From contig OZ244902.1 of the NCBI GenBank assembly GCA_965221635.1, positions 1,922,001-1,986,000 of the forward strand: a stretch of 64,000 bases of DNA, in the 5' to 3' direction. Below the pieces are notes generated by a model that was not told the DNA's origin, did not search any database, and saw only the letters and a list, made by a program, of their open reading frames with translations. The translations under genes and the position numbers were made by a program. This DNA comes from JAAXHB01 sp965221635 (GTDB lineage Bacteria > Actinomycetota > Acidimicrobiia > Acidimicrobiales > Aldehydirespiratoraceae). Shown here piece by piece: positions 27,133 through 36,140 of this stretch; position 1 is the first letter of the stretch, and each line of letters starts with the position of its first letter.

Positions 27133-28335
27133 TCAGAGCAGCTGTGAGGCGATGTGGTCGAGGCAGGAGGTGAGGGCGCGAATGTCGTCGGGTTCAACCG
27201 CCGGGAACATGCCGATTCGCAGCTGGTTGCGGCCGAGCTTGCGGTAGCCCTCTGTGTCCACAATGCCGTTGGCGCGCAACACCTTGGCGATCACATCCGC
27301 GTCGAGGCGGCTGTCGAAATCGATGGTGGCGGTGACGTGGCTGCGCAGCACCGGGTCGGCCACGAACGGCTCGGCGATCTCGGAGTTGTCCGCCCATCCG
27401 TAAAGGATCTCCGCTGAGCGGGCACAACGCCCCGCGGCCCAGCCCAGGCCGCCGTTTTGGTTCATCCAGTCCACTTGTTGAGCGGTCATGAAAATCGTGG
27501 CCAAGGCCGGGGTGTTGTAGGTCTGATCCTTGCGTGAGTTGTCCAGAGCGGTCTTGAGGTTGAAGAACGCCGGAATCCACCGCCCCGACCCGGCGAGCCG
27601 CTCCACGCGTTCCACCGCGGCGGGTGACATCAGCGCGATCCACAACCCACCGTCGGAGGACAGGGCCTTTTGCGGGGCGAAGTAGTACACGTCGGTGGCG
27701 GTCGGGTCGAAACGCAACCCCGCGGCAGCCGAGGTGGCGTCCACGAGGGTGAGCACGCTGTCGGGCTTCGACCGGTTTGCCTCGGAGTCTCCGACGGACG
27801 GCCGGCGTGGTTCGATGGCCACCCCGGTGGACGTTTCGTTGTGGGGATAGCAGAACGCGTCCACGTCGCCGGGTGCGTCCATTGCCGGAGCGGTGCCCGG
27901 CTGCGCCACGGCCACCGACGGATCGTGAATGTGCGGGGCCGCGGTGGTGACGTCCACGAACTTGGAGCTGAACTCGCCGAGGGACAGATGATGGCTGCGG
28001 CGCTCGATCAGCCCGAACGACGCGCAGTCCCAGAACGCGGTTGCGCCGCCGTTGCCGAGCACCACCTCGTAGCCGTCGGGAAGGCCGAACAGCGCTGCCA
28101 GGCCTGCGCGCAGGCCGCCCACCACGGTGCGCACGCCGGTGCGTCGATGGCTGGTGCCCATGTAGTCCACGGCACGATCCGCAAGGGCTTGCACCGCCTC
28201 GGGCCGCACCTTGGACGGGCCGCAACCGAAGCGCCCGTCACCGGGCAGCAGGTGGTGGGGAATCACGATGCCCGAGTTGGCCTCGTTGCCCAAGGTTTCG
28301 GTGGGGGCGGCTGCGCGAACGCTCGCATTGGTCAT
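27133..28335 (-). CDS. serC: Phosphoserine aminotransferase
   Basis: 400 residues from ATG 28335. SerC converts 3-phosphohydroxypyruvate to phosphoserine with glutamate, the second step of serine synthesis, and also serves pyridoxal phosphate synthesis in some bacteria. Signatures: FGCGPSKVRPEAV at the front, GTSHRRTGVRTVV, LGNGGATAFWDCA, and the PLP lysine in VYYFAPQKALSSDGG; it follows the actinobacterial SerC type (about 370-400 residues). The C-terminal domain ends KLGRNQLRIGMFPAVEPDD. The gene is divergent from an aminotransferase gene 72 bases away. The same frame stays open far upstream through the antisense of that gene, but sequence conservation begins here. Confidence 0.9.
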   Translation of the reverse strand: MTNASVRAAAPTETLGNEANSGIVIPHHLLPGDGRFGCGPSKVRPEAVQALADRAVDYMGTSHRRTGVRTVVGGLRAGLAALFGLPDGYEVVLGNGGATAFWDCASFGLIERRSHHLSLGEFSSKFVDVTTAAPHIHDPSVAVAQPGTAPAMDAPGDVDAFCYPHNETSTGVAIEPRRPSVGDSEANRSKPDSVLTLVDATSAAAGLRFDPTATDVYYFAPQKALSSDGGLWIALMSPAAVERVERLAGSGRWIPAFFNLKTALDNSRKDQTYNTPALATIFMTAQQVDWMNQNGGLGWAAGRCARSAEILYGWADNSEIAEPFVADPVLRSHVTATIDFDSRLDADVIAKVLRANGIVDTEGYRKLGRNQLRIGMFPAVEPDDIRALTSCLDHIASQLL

Positions 28336-28394
28336 GTGCCAAGTCTCGCACCCCGCCGCCCCCGCCGCGTCTGATAGCACGTGGAGTCGATCGG

Positions 28395-28400
28395 TACGCT
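28395..28400 (+). promoter_or_regulatory. Putative -10 box, leaderless start of aminotransferase gene
   Basis: TACGCT seven bases before ATG 28408, with no ribosome site in between. Confidence 0.45.
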
Positions 28401-28407
28401 CGCCGCC

Positions 28408-29613
28408 ATGAGCGCGAATCGAATCTCCGCAAGGGTGGGTGCCATCACGCCGTCGGCGACGCTGGCCGTTTCGGCCAAGGCCCGCGAGCTGCGTGCCTCC
28501 GGCGTGGACGTGACCAGCTTTGGGGTGGGCGAACCCGACTTTCCCACGCCCGATCACATCGTTGAAGCAGCGGCGGCTGCGTGCCGTGATCCCCGCAACC
28601 ACAAGTACTCGCCGGTGGGAGGGCTGCCGGAGTTGCGTGAAGCGGTGGCCGCCAAAACCGAGCGCGACTTCTCGTTTTCGGTTGACGCCTCGCAGGTGCT
28701 GATCACCAACGGAGGCAAGCACGCCGTGTACAACGCCTTCGCGGCGCTTCTCGATCCCGGTGACGAGGTGTTGTTGCCGGCGCCGTACTGGACCACCTAC
28801 CCCGAGCCGGTGGCGTTGTGCGGCGGGGTGAGCGTGCAGGTGAACGCCGACGCCGATTCGGGTTACAGGGTGAGCGTGGATCAGCTCGAAGCGGCCCGCA
28901 CCGAGCGCACCAAGGCGCTGGTGTTCGTGTCGCCGTCGAACCCCACCGGTGCGGTGTACCCCCGTGAGGCGATCGCCGCGATTGGTGCTTGGGCGGCGCG
29001 TCACGGCATTTGGGTGATCACCGACGAGATTTACGAGCATCTCGTGTACGGCCACAACGAGCATCACTCGATGCCCGTTGTGGCGCCCGAAACTGCCGAT
29101 CGGTGCCTGGTGCTCAACGGGGTGGCAAAGACATACGCGATGACCGGATGGCGGGTGGGTTGGATGATCGGGCCCTCCGATGTGATCGCGGCGGCGCAGA
29201 ACCTGCAATCCCATGCCACGTCGAACGTTTGCAACGTGGCACAGGCCGCGGCGTTGGCGGCGGTGTCGGGCCCCCTTGACGCGGTGGCCGAAATGCGATC
29301 GCACTTCGACCGGCGTCGCCGCACGATGCACGCCATGCTGGGTGAGATCGACGGGGTGGTGTGCCCCGAGCCTCAGGGCGCGTTCTACGCCTACCCAGAC
29401 ATGAGCGCCTTCGTGGGCCGAGACTTCGGTGGCGCAACCCCGGCCAACACGGTGGAACTCGCCGGGCTGCTGCTGGAGCGCGCCCGCGCCGCGGTGGTTC
29501 CCGGTGAGGCGTTCGGCGTGAGCGGCGGGATCCGGTTGTCGTTCGCTTTGGGAGACGAAGACCTCGTGGCCGGCGTGAACCGCATAGGCGAGGTGCTCGC
29601 CACATCCCTGTGA
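28408..29613 (+). CDS. PLP-dependent class I aminotransferase (aspartate aminotransferase type)
   Basis: 401 residues. Class I/II fold with substrate and cofactor signatures: SFGVGEPDFPTPDHI, YSPVGGLPELREAVA, PAPYWTTYPE, SPSNPTGAVY, ITDEIYEHLVYG and the Schiff-base lysine in NGVAKTYAMTGWRVGW; the C-terminal Arg in GGIRLSFA binds the substrate carboxylate. This set is typical of the Thermus-type aspartate/prephenate aminotransferases. ATG 28408 is favoured by the TACGCT box; GTG 28381 is possible. The stop overlaps the next gene's GTG by four bases. Confidence 0.88.
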   Translation: MSANRISARVGAITPSATLAVSAKARELRASGVDVTSFGVGEPDFPTPDHIVEAAAAACRDPRNHKYSPVGGLPELREAVAAKTERDFSFSVDASQVLITNGGKHAVYNAFAALLDPGDEVLLPAPYWTTYPEPVALCGGVSVQVNADADSGYRVSVDQLEAARTERTKALVFVSPSNPTGAVYPREAIAAIGAWAARHGIWVITDEIYEHLVYGHNEHHSMPVVAPETADRCLVLNGVAKTYAMTGWRVGWMIGPSDVIAAAQNLQSHATSNVCNVAQAAALAAVSGPLDAVAEMRSHFDRRRRTMHAMLGEIDGVVCPEPQGAFYAYPDMSAFVGRDFGGATPANTVELAGLLLERARAAVVPGEAFGVSGGIRLSFALGDEDLVAGVNRIGEVLATSL

Positions 29614-31895
29614 GCTCCAAGACGGTCGCGCCATACGGGAGTTGGGCTTCGCCGATCGGCGCGCACATGCTGGTGCAGGCCGCTGTTGGCATTTCCGAGG
29701 TGGTCGCCGATCCGGTGCGCCCCGGTTTGTTGTGGTGGGCCGAGAGCCGTCCCGACCAGGGCGGGCGCACCGCGGTGATGTGCTGTGAACTTGGAGGCGA
29801 CGGCGAGCCCCGTGAGGTGACGCTACCTGACGCCAACGTTCGCACCAGGGTTCACGAGTACGGGGGAGGGGCGTGGTGGCCCCACGACGGCGCGCTGTAC
29901 TACACCGAGTACGCCGACCAGCGCTTGCGACGACTCGATCCGGGTGCCTCCGAGCCGCTGATGTTGACCCCAGAGCCGAGCGTGGCCGGCGGCTTGCGTT
30001 ACGCCGATGGGCGCTTGACTCCAGACGGCCGATGGGCGATCTGCGTGCGCGAGCGCCACGAGGCTCGCCACGGCGCGGAGCCTTCCCACGACCGGAAAGC
30101 CGCGACTGGGACAGCGCCCTCCGATGAGCGTTCCGAGGGGGAGGCGGTTGGGCATCCGGAGCCGGTGAACGAGTTGGTGGCTGTTGCCACCGACGGATCG
30201 CTTCGGGTGATTGAGTTGTGGTCGGGATCTGATTTTGTGATGAGTCCGAGGGTGTCACCCGACGGTTCGCTGCTTGCCTGGATCTCCTGGGATCACCCGC
30301 ACATGCCTTGGGACAACACCCGCCTGCACGTAGCCAAGCTGGGTGACGCGGGGCTCGGCCGCAAAGTGCTGGTGGTGGGCCAACAAGGTGACCGCAGCCT
30401 CTGCGAGCCCGGCTGGGTGAACGGAGTGCCAACCCGTTCTGGTGAAGCGCCAGTCCCGGCGCGGCTGCTGGTGTGCAGCGACCACGAGGACTGGTGGCGG
30501 CTCTACGAGGTGGACCTGGCCCACGGCGGACTCACGCCGGTTGTGGCGGGGGATTTCGACGTGGCGACGCCGCCATGGGTGTTCGGCATGCAACGCTGGG
30601 CCGCCACCGGCCACACGGTGGTTGCCGTGGCGGGCCTTCCAACCGGAGACGAACTGATCGTTGACGGGCAGACTGTCGAAACCGGCGACTCGGCAATCTC
30701 GTCGCTGACGTTGATCACCGGCGCCGACGACGGCCGTGAAGGCTCCGACGGTCGGGAGATTGCAGTGGCGTACGCGGGCGCCGGATTTGACCACGAGACG
30801 GAGGTCGTGGTGGTGACAGTGCCCGCCGGGCCCGGGCCTTCCGAGAGTTCTCAGGGTGGGAACCCGCACGGTGCAGCCCGGCGCAGGGTTGTGCGCCCGG
30901 CACGCAAGCTGGGCCTCGACCCCGCACTGCTGTGCCGTCCCGAGGTGATCACCTTCGAAACGGGACCTCCGGCCGGCGAGGCAATCTCACCACACGCCAC
31001 GAGTCCTGGTCGCACCGCAAGTGGTGACCCTTCACCTGCCGGCGAGCCCGGCACACGCCCCACCTCCGCGCAGCCTGACCCGCAGGATGCAAGCGGCGCC
31101 TCTGGTCCTCAGGCGCACGCCTTGTACTACCCACCAGCCAACCCGCTGTTCGACGGGCCGCCCGATGAGTTGCCGCCGTTGATGGTCTTGGCTCATGGTG
31201 GCCCCACCGCGGCGGCGCGACGCCAACTGCAGCTCTCGATCCTGTACTGGACTTCGAGGGGCTTCGGCGTTGTGGATGTGGACTATCGGGGCTCCACCGG
31301 CTACGGGCGCCGCTACCGGCAGGGCCTTCACGGACAGTGGGGCGTGGCAGACGTGCAGGACTGCGTGAACGCCGCCCGTCACCTCGCGGCGCGCGGCGAT
31401 GCCGATCCGCAGCGCTTGTTGATCCGAGGATCAAGCGCGGGTGGGTTCACCGTGCTGGCCGCGCTCGCGTTTCACGACGCGTTCGCCGCCGGTGCGAGCC
31501 GCTACGGGATCGCCGATCTTGAGGTGCTCGCCGCCGACACGCACAAGTTCGAGTCGCGCTACCTGGACACGCTCGTGGGCCCGTGGCCCGAAACCCGGGC
31601 GCGTTACGAGGCCCGCTCACCAATTCACCACCTGGAGGGATTCGGCGCGCCGCTGATAGTGCTGCAAGGCCAACAAGACGAGATCGTGCCGCCCAGCCAA
31701 GCGGAGATGATCGTGGCCGCGCTGGAAACCAGGGGAGTTGACGTGGCCTACGTGTCCTTCGACAACGAACAGCACGGCTTTCGCCGAGCCGAGAACATCA
31801 TCACCGCGCTCGAAAGCGAATTGGCCTTCTTCGCCGCCGTTCTGGGCTTCTCACCAGCAGATCAGCTACCAGAGGTACAAATTCGCGGCAACTGA
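29610..31895 (+). CDS. S9-family prolyl oligopeptidase-like serine peptidase
   Basis: 761 residues, GTG start sharing four bases (GTGA) with the aminotransferase stop. Residues about 25-430 form the beta-propeller lid (VHEYGGGAWW, MSPRVSPDGSLLAWISWD, CSDHEDWWRLYEVD). The alpha/beta-hydrolase domain has nucleophile Ser about 609 in RGSSAGGF, Asp in QGQQDEIVPPSQAE, and His in NEQHGFR. Between them is an unusually long (about 70-residue) Pro/Ser/Gly/Thr-rich linker and another low-complexity insertion around residue 150-175; both look disordered. No signal peptide, so cytoplasmic: breakdown of short peptides. The link with the aminotransferase is by overlap only; no pathway is implied. Confidence 0.87.
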   Translation: MSSKTVAPYGSWASPIGAHMLVQAAVGISEVVADPVRPGLLWWAESRPDQGGRTAVMCCELGGDGEPREVTLPDANVRTRVHEYGGGAWWPHDGALYYTEYADQRLRRLDPGASEPLMLTPEPSVAGGLRYADGRLTPDGRWAICVRERHEARHGAEPSHDRKAATGTAPSDERSEGEAVGHPEPVNELVAVATDGSLRVIELWSGSDFVMSPRVSPDGSLLAWISWDHPHMPWDNTRLHVAKLGDAGLGRKVLVVGQQGDRSLCEPGWVNGVPTRSGEAPVPARLLVCSDHEDWWRLYEVDLAHGGLTPVVAGDFDVATPPWVFGMQRWAATGHTVVAVAGLPTGDELIVDGQTVETGDSAISSLTLITGADDGREGSDGREIAVAYAGAGFDHETEVVVVTVPAGPGPSESSQGGNPHGAARRRVVRPARKLGLDPALLCRPEVITFETGPPAGEAISPHATSPGRTASGDPSPAGEPGTRPTSAQPDPQDASGASGPQAHALYYPPANPLFDGPPDELPPLMVLAHGGPTAAARRQLQLSILYWTSRGFGVVDVDYRGSTGYGRRYRQGLHGQWGVADVQDCVNAARHLAARGDADPQRLLIRGSSAGGFTVLAALAFHDAFAAGASRYGIADLEVLAADTHKFESRYLDTLVGPWPETRARYEARSPIHHLEGFGAPLIVLQGQQDEIVPPSQAEMIVAALETRGVDVAYVSFDNEQHGFRRAENIITALESELAFFAAVLGFSPADQLPEVQIRGN

Positions 31896-31905
31896 GCGCT
31901 CAGTT
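31890..31905. repeat. 16-base perfect palindrome over the S9 peptidase stop
   Basis: AACTGAGCGCTCAGTT reads the same on both strands and includes the TGA at 31893-31895. It lies between two convergent genes. It could form a small hairpin or be a protein site; there is no T-run, so terminator function is doubtful. Confidence 0.5.
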
Positions 31906-31976
31906 CACGTGCGTGTTGACTGGTGGTGCGCCGACTCGTGAATCCTCCGGCGCTGTCGACCCGAGTGGGCCGTCTG

Positions 31977-32324
31977 TCAGGACTCGGACTTGGCCTTGGC
32001 GGGCTTCTTGGAGGCGGGCTTCTTCGTGGTCTTCTTCTCGGCCCCGCCAGCGTCGTCGGACTTGTCGGACTTGTCGCCGGCGTCGTCAGATTCGTCGCCG
32101 GAGTCCTCGGCCGCTGCTTCGCCTTCGGTTGCTGCCTCGGCGCCCGCGGAGTCGTCAAGGTTGCGCCCATCGGACGCCGCGGTCTCGGCGATCGTCGGCC
32201 ATGACGACTCCGACGTGGTCTCGTCGTTGCGCCGGTTCATCACGGCCTTGACGATCCCGTACACAACCCCGCCGATGAATCCCAGCTTCAGCAAGCGGAC
32301 CAAGCGTGACTTACGGCGTGCCAT
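31977..32324 (-). CDS. Small membrane protein with acidic linker and Lys-rich tail
   Basis: 115 residues. A basic start (MARRKSRLVRLLK) and one hydrophobic segment (about 13-28, LGFIGGVVYGIVKAV) are followed by a Ser/Glu/Asp/Ala-rich stretch and a Lys/Ala/Pro tail (KKTTKKPASKKPAKAK). The tail resembles histone-H1-like repeats and may contact nucleic acid or acidic polymer. Codon bias matches neighbours, and TAGCCT sits seven bases before the ATG, as for other leaderless genes here. No family recognised; similar short membrane proteins occur in many actinobacteria. Confidence 0.65.
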   Translation of the reverse strand: MARRKSRLVRLLKLGFIGGVVYGIVKAVMNRRNDETTSESSWPTIAETAASDGRNLDDSAGAEAATEGEAAAEDSGDESDDAGDKSDKSDDAGGAEKKTTKKPASKKPAKAKSES

Positions 32325-32331
32325 GACCCAG

Positions 32332-32337
32332 AGGCTA
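32332..32337 (-). promoter_or_regulatory. Putative -10 box, leaderless start of small membrane protein
   Basis: TAGCCT on the minus strand, seven bases before the ATG at 32324; no ribosome site. Confidence 0.45.
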
Positions 32338-32418
32338 CCGCCGAGCCACCCCCACCGTCACAGCCCCCAGGCCCCCCACCCAGGCCCCCACCGGCCCCGG
32401 TCAACGCCGTCGGGGCGG

Positions 32419-32610
32419 TCAAAGGTCGAGACGCACGAGCAACTCAAGCGACGAAAGCTCGTTGGCTTGCAACCGGGCTACACGGTCCCCCGTCGACCTG
32501 AGCCACGTGTAGCTGAGCGTCCAGAGATCGTCTCCGATGACGATGCTGCGCACGATCTCGCGATGTTCACGCGACGGCACGCACACCAAAACGGTCTCGT
32601 CGTCCGCGAT
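32419..32610 (-). pseudogene. Duplicated 3' tail of a beta-propeller lipoprotein gene
   Basis: Read on the minus strand this stretch encodes 63 residues ending in a TGA. It aligns without gaps to the last 63 residues of the gene at 32723-35185: 39 of 63 are identical, including IADDET, IVRSI and DLWTLSY. The frame continues upstream only into a Ser/Pro/Gly-rich unrelated stretch and has no start codon of its own with a ribosome site. It is therefore the remnant of a second, tandem copy whose front was deleted. The 112-base spacer before the intact gene contains a GC-rich hairpin (GGCGGGACGACCC against its complement near 32675-32701). Confidence 0.8.
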
Positions 32611-32722
32611 TGGTTGTTTGGTTCCCGGAGCGGCGGACGGCTTTCCAACTCGAGGTGCCGAGGGGCGGGACGACCCAGCGCCGGGTCGTCCCGCCGACGG
32701 GACAGCCGAAGGGCTGCGGCGG

Positions 32723-35185
32723 TTACACGTCGAGGCGCAGGAGCCTTTCGTAGTTGGACAGGCTGTTCACCTGCAGTCGTGCCTGCTGGTCACCGAAGGT
32801 GTTGCCCCACATGTAGCTGAGCGTCCACAGGTCTTCACCGATGGCGATGCTCCGCACGATCTGGGGGAATCCACCCGAAGGCCAGCACACGGAGATGGTC
32901 TCGTCGTCGGCGATCGTGATGCCAAGCGGCTCGGCCTGCTCTCGCCAGTAGCCCGGATCGGGCAGCCAGCACTCGTCGTCGGTTAAGCCGCGCACCTCGC
33001 CGGGCGCACAAGCGAACACCCAGGAGTATTCGTCGGCGATCTGCCAGGCCAGGTCGGTGGTGAACGAATCCGGGTCGTCAGACGGGAGATCGTCGGGGCC
33101 GAGCGCGCGGCAGGTGACCTGCTCGGCGCCTTCGTCGTCGAGGTGGTCGACACGGCCCACCTCGGTGATCTCGTCATCGGAGATCTCCAACAGCACCGCC
33201 CCCGACCAGCCGTCCTGGCGGGCGTTGCCGTGAACGGTGACCGGTATCACCACCAGGTTCTCGGGCGCCCAGTACAGGAACGCCCGGTGATCCCAGCTGA
33301 TGTCGCTCCACCCTCCGGGGGCTGTCCACACCGCAACCTCACGGGGATCGTCCAGGTTGCTCACGTCGAACAGCGACACCTTCGCTCCGGTGGTCATGCC
33401 CGTTTCGTCGGCGTCTGATCCCACCCCGAGCACGAGGTCGTCACTGATGGGGTGCAGGTAGCTGGAGAACCCCGGGATCTTCAGCTCTCCTCGTATCACC
33501 GGGTTGGTGGGGTCGCTGAGGTCGATGGTGTAGAACGGGTCGATCTGGCGGAAGGTCACCACGTAACCCACGTCGCCCACGAAACGCACCGACTGCACCG
33601 CCTCGCCCTTGCCGATGTCGCCCACACTGCCGACCTCGGTGAGGGTGCCCTGAACTTCGCGCATCACCCGCACCTGGCTGACCGTTTCGTTGCGTTGGTC
33701 GCCCCACCAGCCGCCGCCGGTGGTGGTGACCACCCGCAAGTGTCCGGCGTGATCAGACAGGGAAAACTGGTCGCGCACGTCGCCGGGCACCGAACCCGAC
33801 GCCGTGTAAGTGGCGCCGTCTGCGCCGCTGATGTCGAAGCGGTGGATGCTGGTTCGCCGGTCATCCCAGGCGCGCTGGTGTGCCTCTTCGTCATCGAACA
33901 CCGAGATTGGGAACCAGCCACGGGTGGCGGTGTACAGCGCCTCGGTGGACGCGTACACGAGATCGCCGGGCGCCAGCACCGTGGTGGACACCGAGGCGTC
34001 CAGCGCTCCATCCACGGGCATGCTCACAACGGTGGTGAGCCCGAAGCCCGAGAACTCGCTGGGTGCGTGTACACGATCACAAGACGTGAGGCGCTGCCAC
34101 GCTGCGCCGTCATTTGTGGAGTATTGGGGCAGCCAGTCATCGAGGGTGCTGTTGAGAACCGCCGCGCGGTTGGCCTGCTCGGCGGTGTCCTCGCCAGTTT
34201 CGTTTCGGGGGTACACGAACGGGAACGTCCACTGCGGATCGAACTGCAACACGATCCTGGCCGTGCCACCGATGCTGCGTGCGCTCACGTAGTTGCCCTC
34301 AACGTGGGTGGTGGAGGTGATCCTTGGGACACCGTTTTCGATCTCGAGGCGCTGAATGACCGTGCGTGGGGTGTTCACACGCGGAGAGCTGGTGCTCAAC
34401 GGCGCCGGAATTGCCGAGTCGAAGCCGCCGTTTTGGATCACCAGAACGCTGTCGCCGGAAAGGAACAACTCCGGCGACCACCCGTCTGCGATCTCCACCT
34501 CGCCGGTCTTGGCCTGCGTGGCCACGTCCACCACCGCCAGGCGCCCGTCGGAGATCACCAGGATTCTCCGGCCGTCGGTTTTCACCACGTCGGGCTCATC
34601 CGCGCCTTGCTCTTGAACGTTGGTCTCCGAGAACTCAACGTCGGCGCCGAAGGCCGGCACCGGGGCGGGCTCGGGGAGCGGCGTGGCGCTGATCGATCCG
34701 GAGTCGTCGAAAGACTCGGCCATGTCGGCCTGAACCATCATGGGCTCGACCATGGCCCTGATCGGCATGGGTTGGATCCAACCGCCGCCCGAGTCGAAAC
34801 CCCACGGGCCCACACGAGCCGAGTACTCGGTGTGGATGTGATCCAACAGCGCGGCGCACTCGTCGAAACGCACCAGGCGAACGGTCAAGGCCACCTCCTC
34901 GGGGTCGAGGATGATCACCTCACCCTCGCCGTTGGTTGCGGTGCCCTCGCCGCTGCCGGTCGGGTCGTCGCCGCTGGTGCCGGGATCGGGGTCACCAGGA
35001 TCAGGCGTTCCGGGAGTCTCACCGGAGTCCGCCGGCATGTCATCGGGTTGGTCGCCCTCCGCCGGGGCAGTGCCGGCGTCGGAGCTGTCGTCGCCTCCCG
35101 AGTGGGCGACGCCTCCGTCGTTGCCGCCGCTGCACGCCGCGGCAAACAAGGAGACGATCATCAGGACAAGCAGGATCTTGCGCAT
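32723..35185 (-). CDS. Secreted beta-propeller lipoprotein
   Basis: 820 residues from ATG 35185 (the frame is open further, but signal peptide and AAAGG fix this start). MRKILLVLMIVSLFAAAC is a lipoprotein signal with Cys18. Residues 20-100 are an acidic Gly/Asp/Ser/Pro linker. The remaining part matches the C-terminal beta-propeller (Beta_propel) family: NVQEQGADEPDVVKTDGRRI is its hallmark opening, followed by repeated blades with YxxxG and DVSN motifs (SLFDVSNLDDPREV, TIDLSDPTNPVIRGEL). It should sit on the outer face of the membrane and bind protein or polymer. Family function is unknown. A diverged copy of its 3' end lies directly downstream. Confidence 0.85.
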   Translation of the reverse strand: MRKILLVLMIVSLFAAACSGGNDGGVAHSGGDDSSDAGTAPAEGDQPDDMPADSGETPGTPDPGDPDPGTSGDDPTGSGEGTATNGEGEVIILDPEEVALTVRLVRFDECAALLDHIHTEYSARVGPWGFDSGGGWIQPMPIRAMVEPMMVQADMAESFDDSGSISATPLPEPAPVPAFGADVEFSETNVQEQGADEPDVVKTDGRRILVISDGRLAVVDVATQAKTGEVEIADGWSPELFLSGDSVLVIQNGGFDSAIPAPLSTSSPRVNTPRTVIQRLEIENGVPRITSTTHVEGNYVSARSIGGTARIVLQFDPQWTFPFVYPRNETGEDTAEQANRAAVLNSTLDDWLPQYSTNDGAAWQRLTSCDRVHAPSEFSGFGLTTVVSMPVDGALDASVSTTVLAPGDLVYASTEALYTATRGWFPISVFDDEEAHQRAWDDRRTSIHRFDISGADGATYTASGSVPGDVRDQFSLSDHAGHLRVVTTTGGGWWGDQRNETVSQVRVMREVQGTLTEVGSVGDIGKGEAVQSVRFVGDVGYVVTFRQIDPFYTIDLSDPTNPVIRGELKIPGFSSYLHPISDDLVLGVGSDADETGMTTGAKVSLFDVSNLDDPREVAVWTAPGGWSDISWDHRAFLYWAPENLVVIPVTVHGNARQDGWSGAVLLEISDDEITEVGRVDHLDDEGAEQVTCRALGPDDLPSDDPDSFTTDLAWQIADEYSWVFACAPGEVRGLTDDECWLPDPGYWREQAEPLGITIADDETISVCWPSGGFPQIVRSIAIGEDLWTLSYMWGNTFGDQQARLQVNSLSNYERLLRLDV

Positions 35186-35522
35186 CGCATGAGCCTTTCT
35201 GGGTTGGGTGGTTCTGAACACATCCAAGCACCACACCGCAAAGCGTTGCTCGCCAAGCAGGTTGCAGGCACTCAAGATGTTGTCGCCATTGAGACGCCCT
35301 CGCCCGGCGATTGGTTCCCGAGGATTCCGCCGAGCCGCCGTAGGCAAATCGACAGGCGCGCCTTGGGCGTTGCGGTGGGTTTGGCCGGCGGTGGGAGGAC
35401 GGATCGGAGGGGGCCGGTGTCGTCGGGACGGTGCGTAGGCGCACGGCCCGTGGGCGGGTGGGTTCTTGTTGGCGCGGGGCTTGGTTGGGGTTGGCGGGTG
35501 TGCCGCCAGGACTTGGGGTGTG
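35186..35522. other. Intergenic region between leuD and the propeller gene
   Basis: About 340 bases, G-rich on the plus strand (runs such as GTTGGGGTTGGCGGG). No coding signal with gene-like bias on either strand and no clear promoter; it must contain the promoter of the propeller gene on the minus strand. Confidence 0.4.
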
Positions 35523-36116
35523 TCAGCTCAGCGCGGGTAGCCATTGGCGCCGCTGCTGCTCGTAGGCGGCTATGGCGTCGGTGTGTTGCAGGGTGATGCC
35601 GATGTCGTCGAGGCCCTCGAGCAGTCTGCGCTGGGTGGACGGATCCAGCTCGAAGCTGGTCTCGAAACCGGCTGCGGGGGCTTCGATGCTCAATCGGGCC
35701 ACGTCCAAGGTGAGTTCCAGGTCGGGGTCGTCTCGCACGGCGTCCATCAGGGTCTTGCCCGCGGCGGGCGACACGGTGGCGGCGAGCAGGCCGTTCTTGG
35801 TGCAGTTGTTTCTGAAGATGTCGGCGAAGCGGGGGCTGATCACGGCCTCGAATCCGTACTGCTGGATCGCCCACACAGCGTGCTCACGTGAGGAGCCGGT
35901 GCCGAAGTTCACACCGGCCACCAGGATCTTCGCGCCGGCGTGGCGCTCGTCGTTGAGCACGAAATCCCTGCTGTCACGCCACTCCGAGAACAGCCCTTTG
36001 TCGAAGCCGGTGCGCTCCACCCGCTTCAGCCAGTCCGACGGAATGATCTGGTCGGTGTCCACATCGCTGAGATCCAAAGGAACGGCGGTGCCGGTTACCA
36101 CGTGGACGGCTTTCAT
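35523..36116 (-). CDS. leuD: 3-isopropylmalate/citramalate isomerase, small subunit
   Basis: 197 residues. LeuD is the swivelling domain of isopropylmalate isomerase. Signatures: SDVDTDQIIPSDWLKRV at the front, GVNFGTGSSREHAVWAI and FRNNCTKNGLLAATVS. ATG 36116 has AAGGAG some 11 bases upstream. With LeuC it isomerises 2-isopropylmalate (leucine) or citramalate (isoleucine); with cimA nearby the second use is likely. It follows leuC after 79 bases that contain four GGCTGGGG repeats. Confidence 0.92.
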   Translation of the reverse strand: MKAVHVVTGTAVPLDLSDVDTDQIIPSDWLKRVERTGFDKGLFSEWRDSRDFVLNDERHAGAKILVAGVNFGTGSSREHAVWAIQQYGFEAVISPRFADIFRNNCTKNGLLAATVSPAAGKTLMDAVRDDPDLELTLDVARLSIEAPAAGFETSFELDPSTQRRLLEGLDDIGITLQHTDAIAAYEQQRRQWLPALS

Positions 36117-36140
36117 AACGGCGGATCTCCTTGACTGGTC

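Noticed and set aside
28336..30432. Open frame on the minus strand continuing the serC frame for about 700 codons upstream
   Set aside because: It is antisense to the aminotransferase and S9 peptidase genes, which have clear motifs. Its composition (Arg/His/Gly/Pro-rich, no fold-like pattern) is that of a shadow frame in GC-rich DNA.
33452..35596. 714-codon open frame antisense to the propeller gene
   Set aside because: His/Arg/Val-rich shadow; the sense strand has a lipoprotein signal and propeller motifs.
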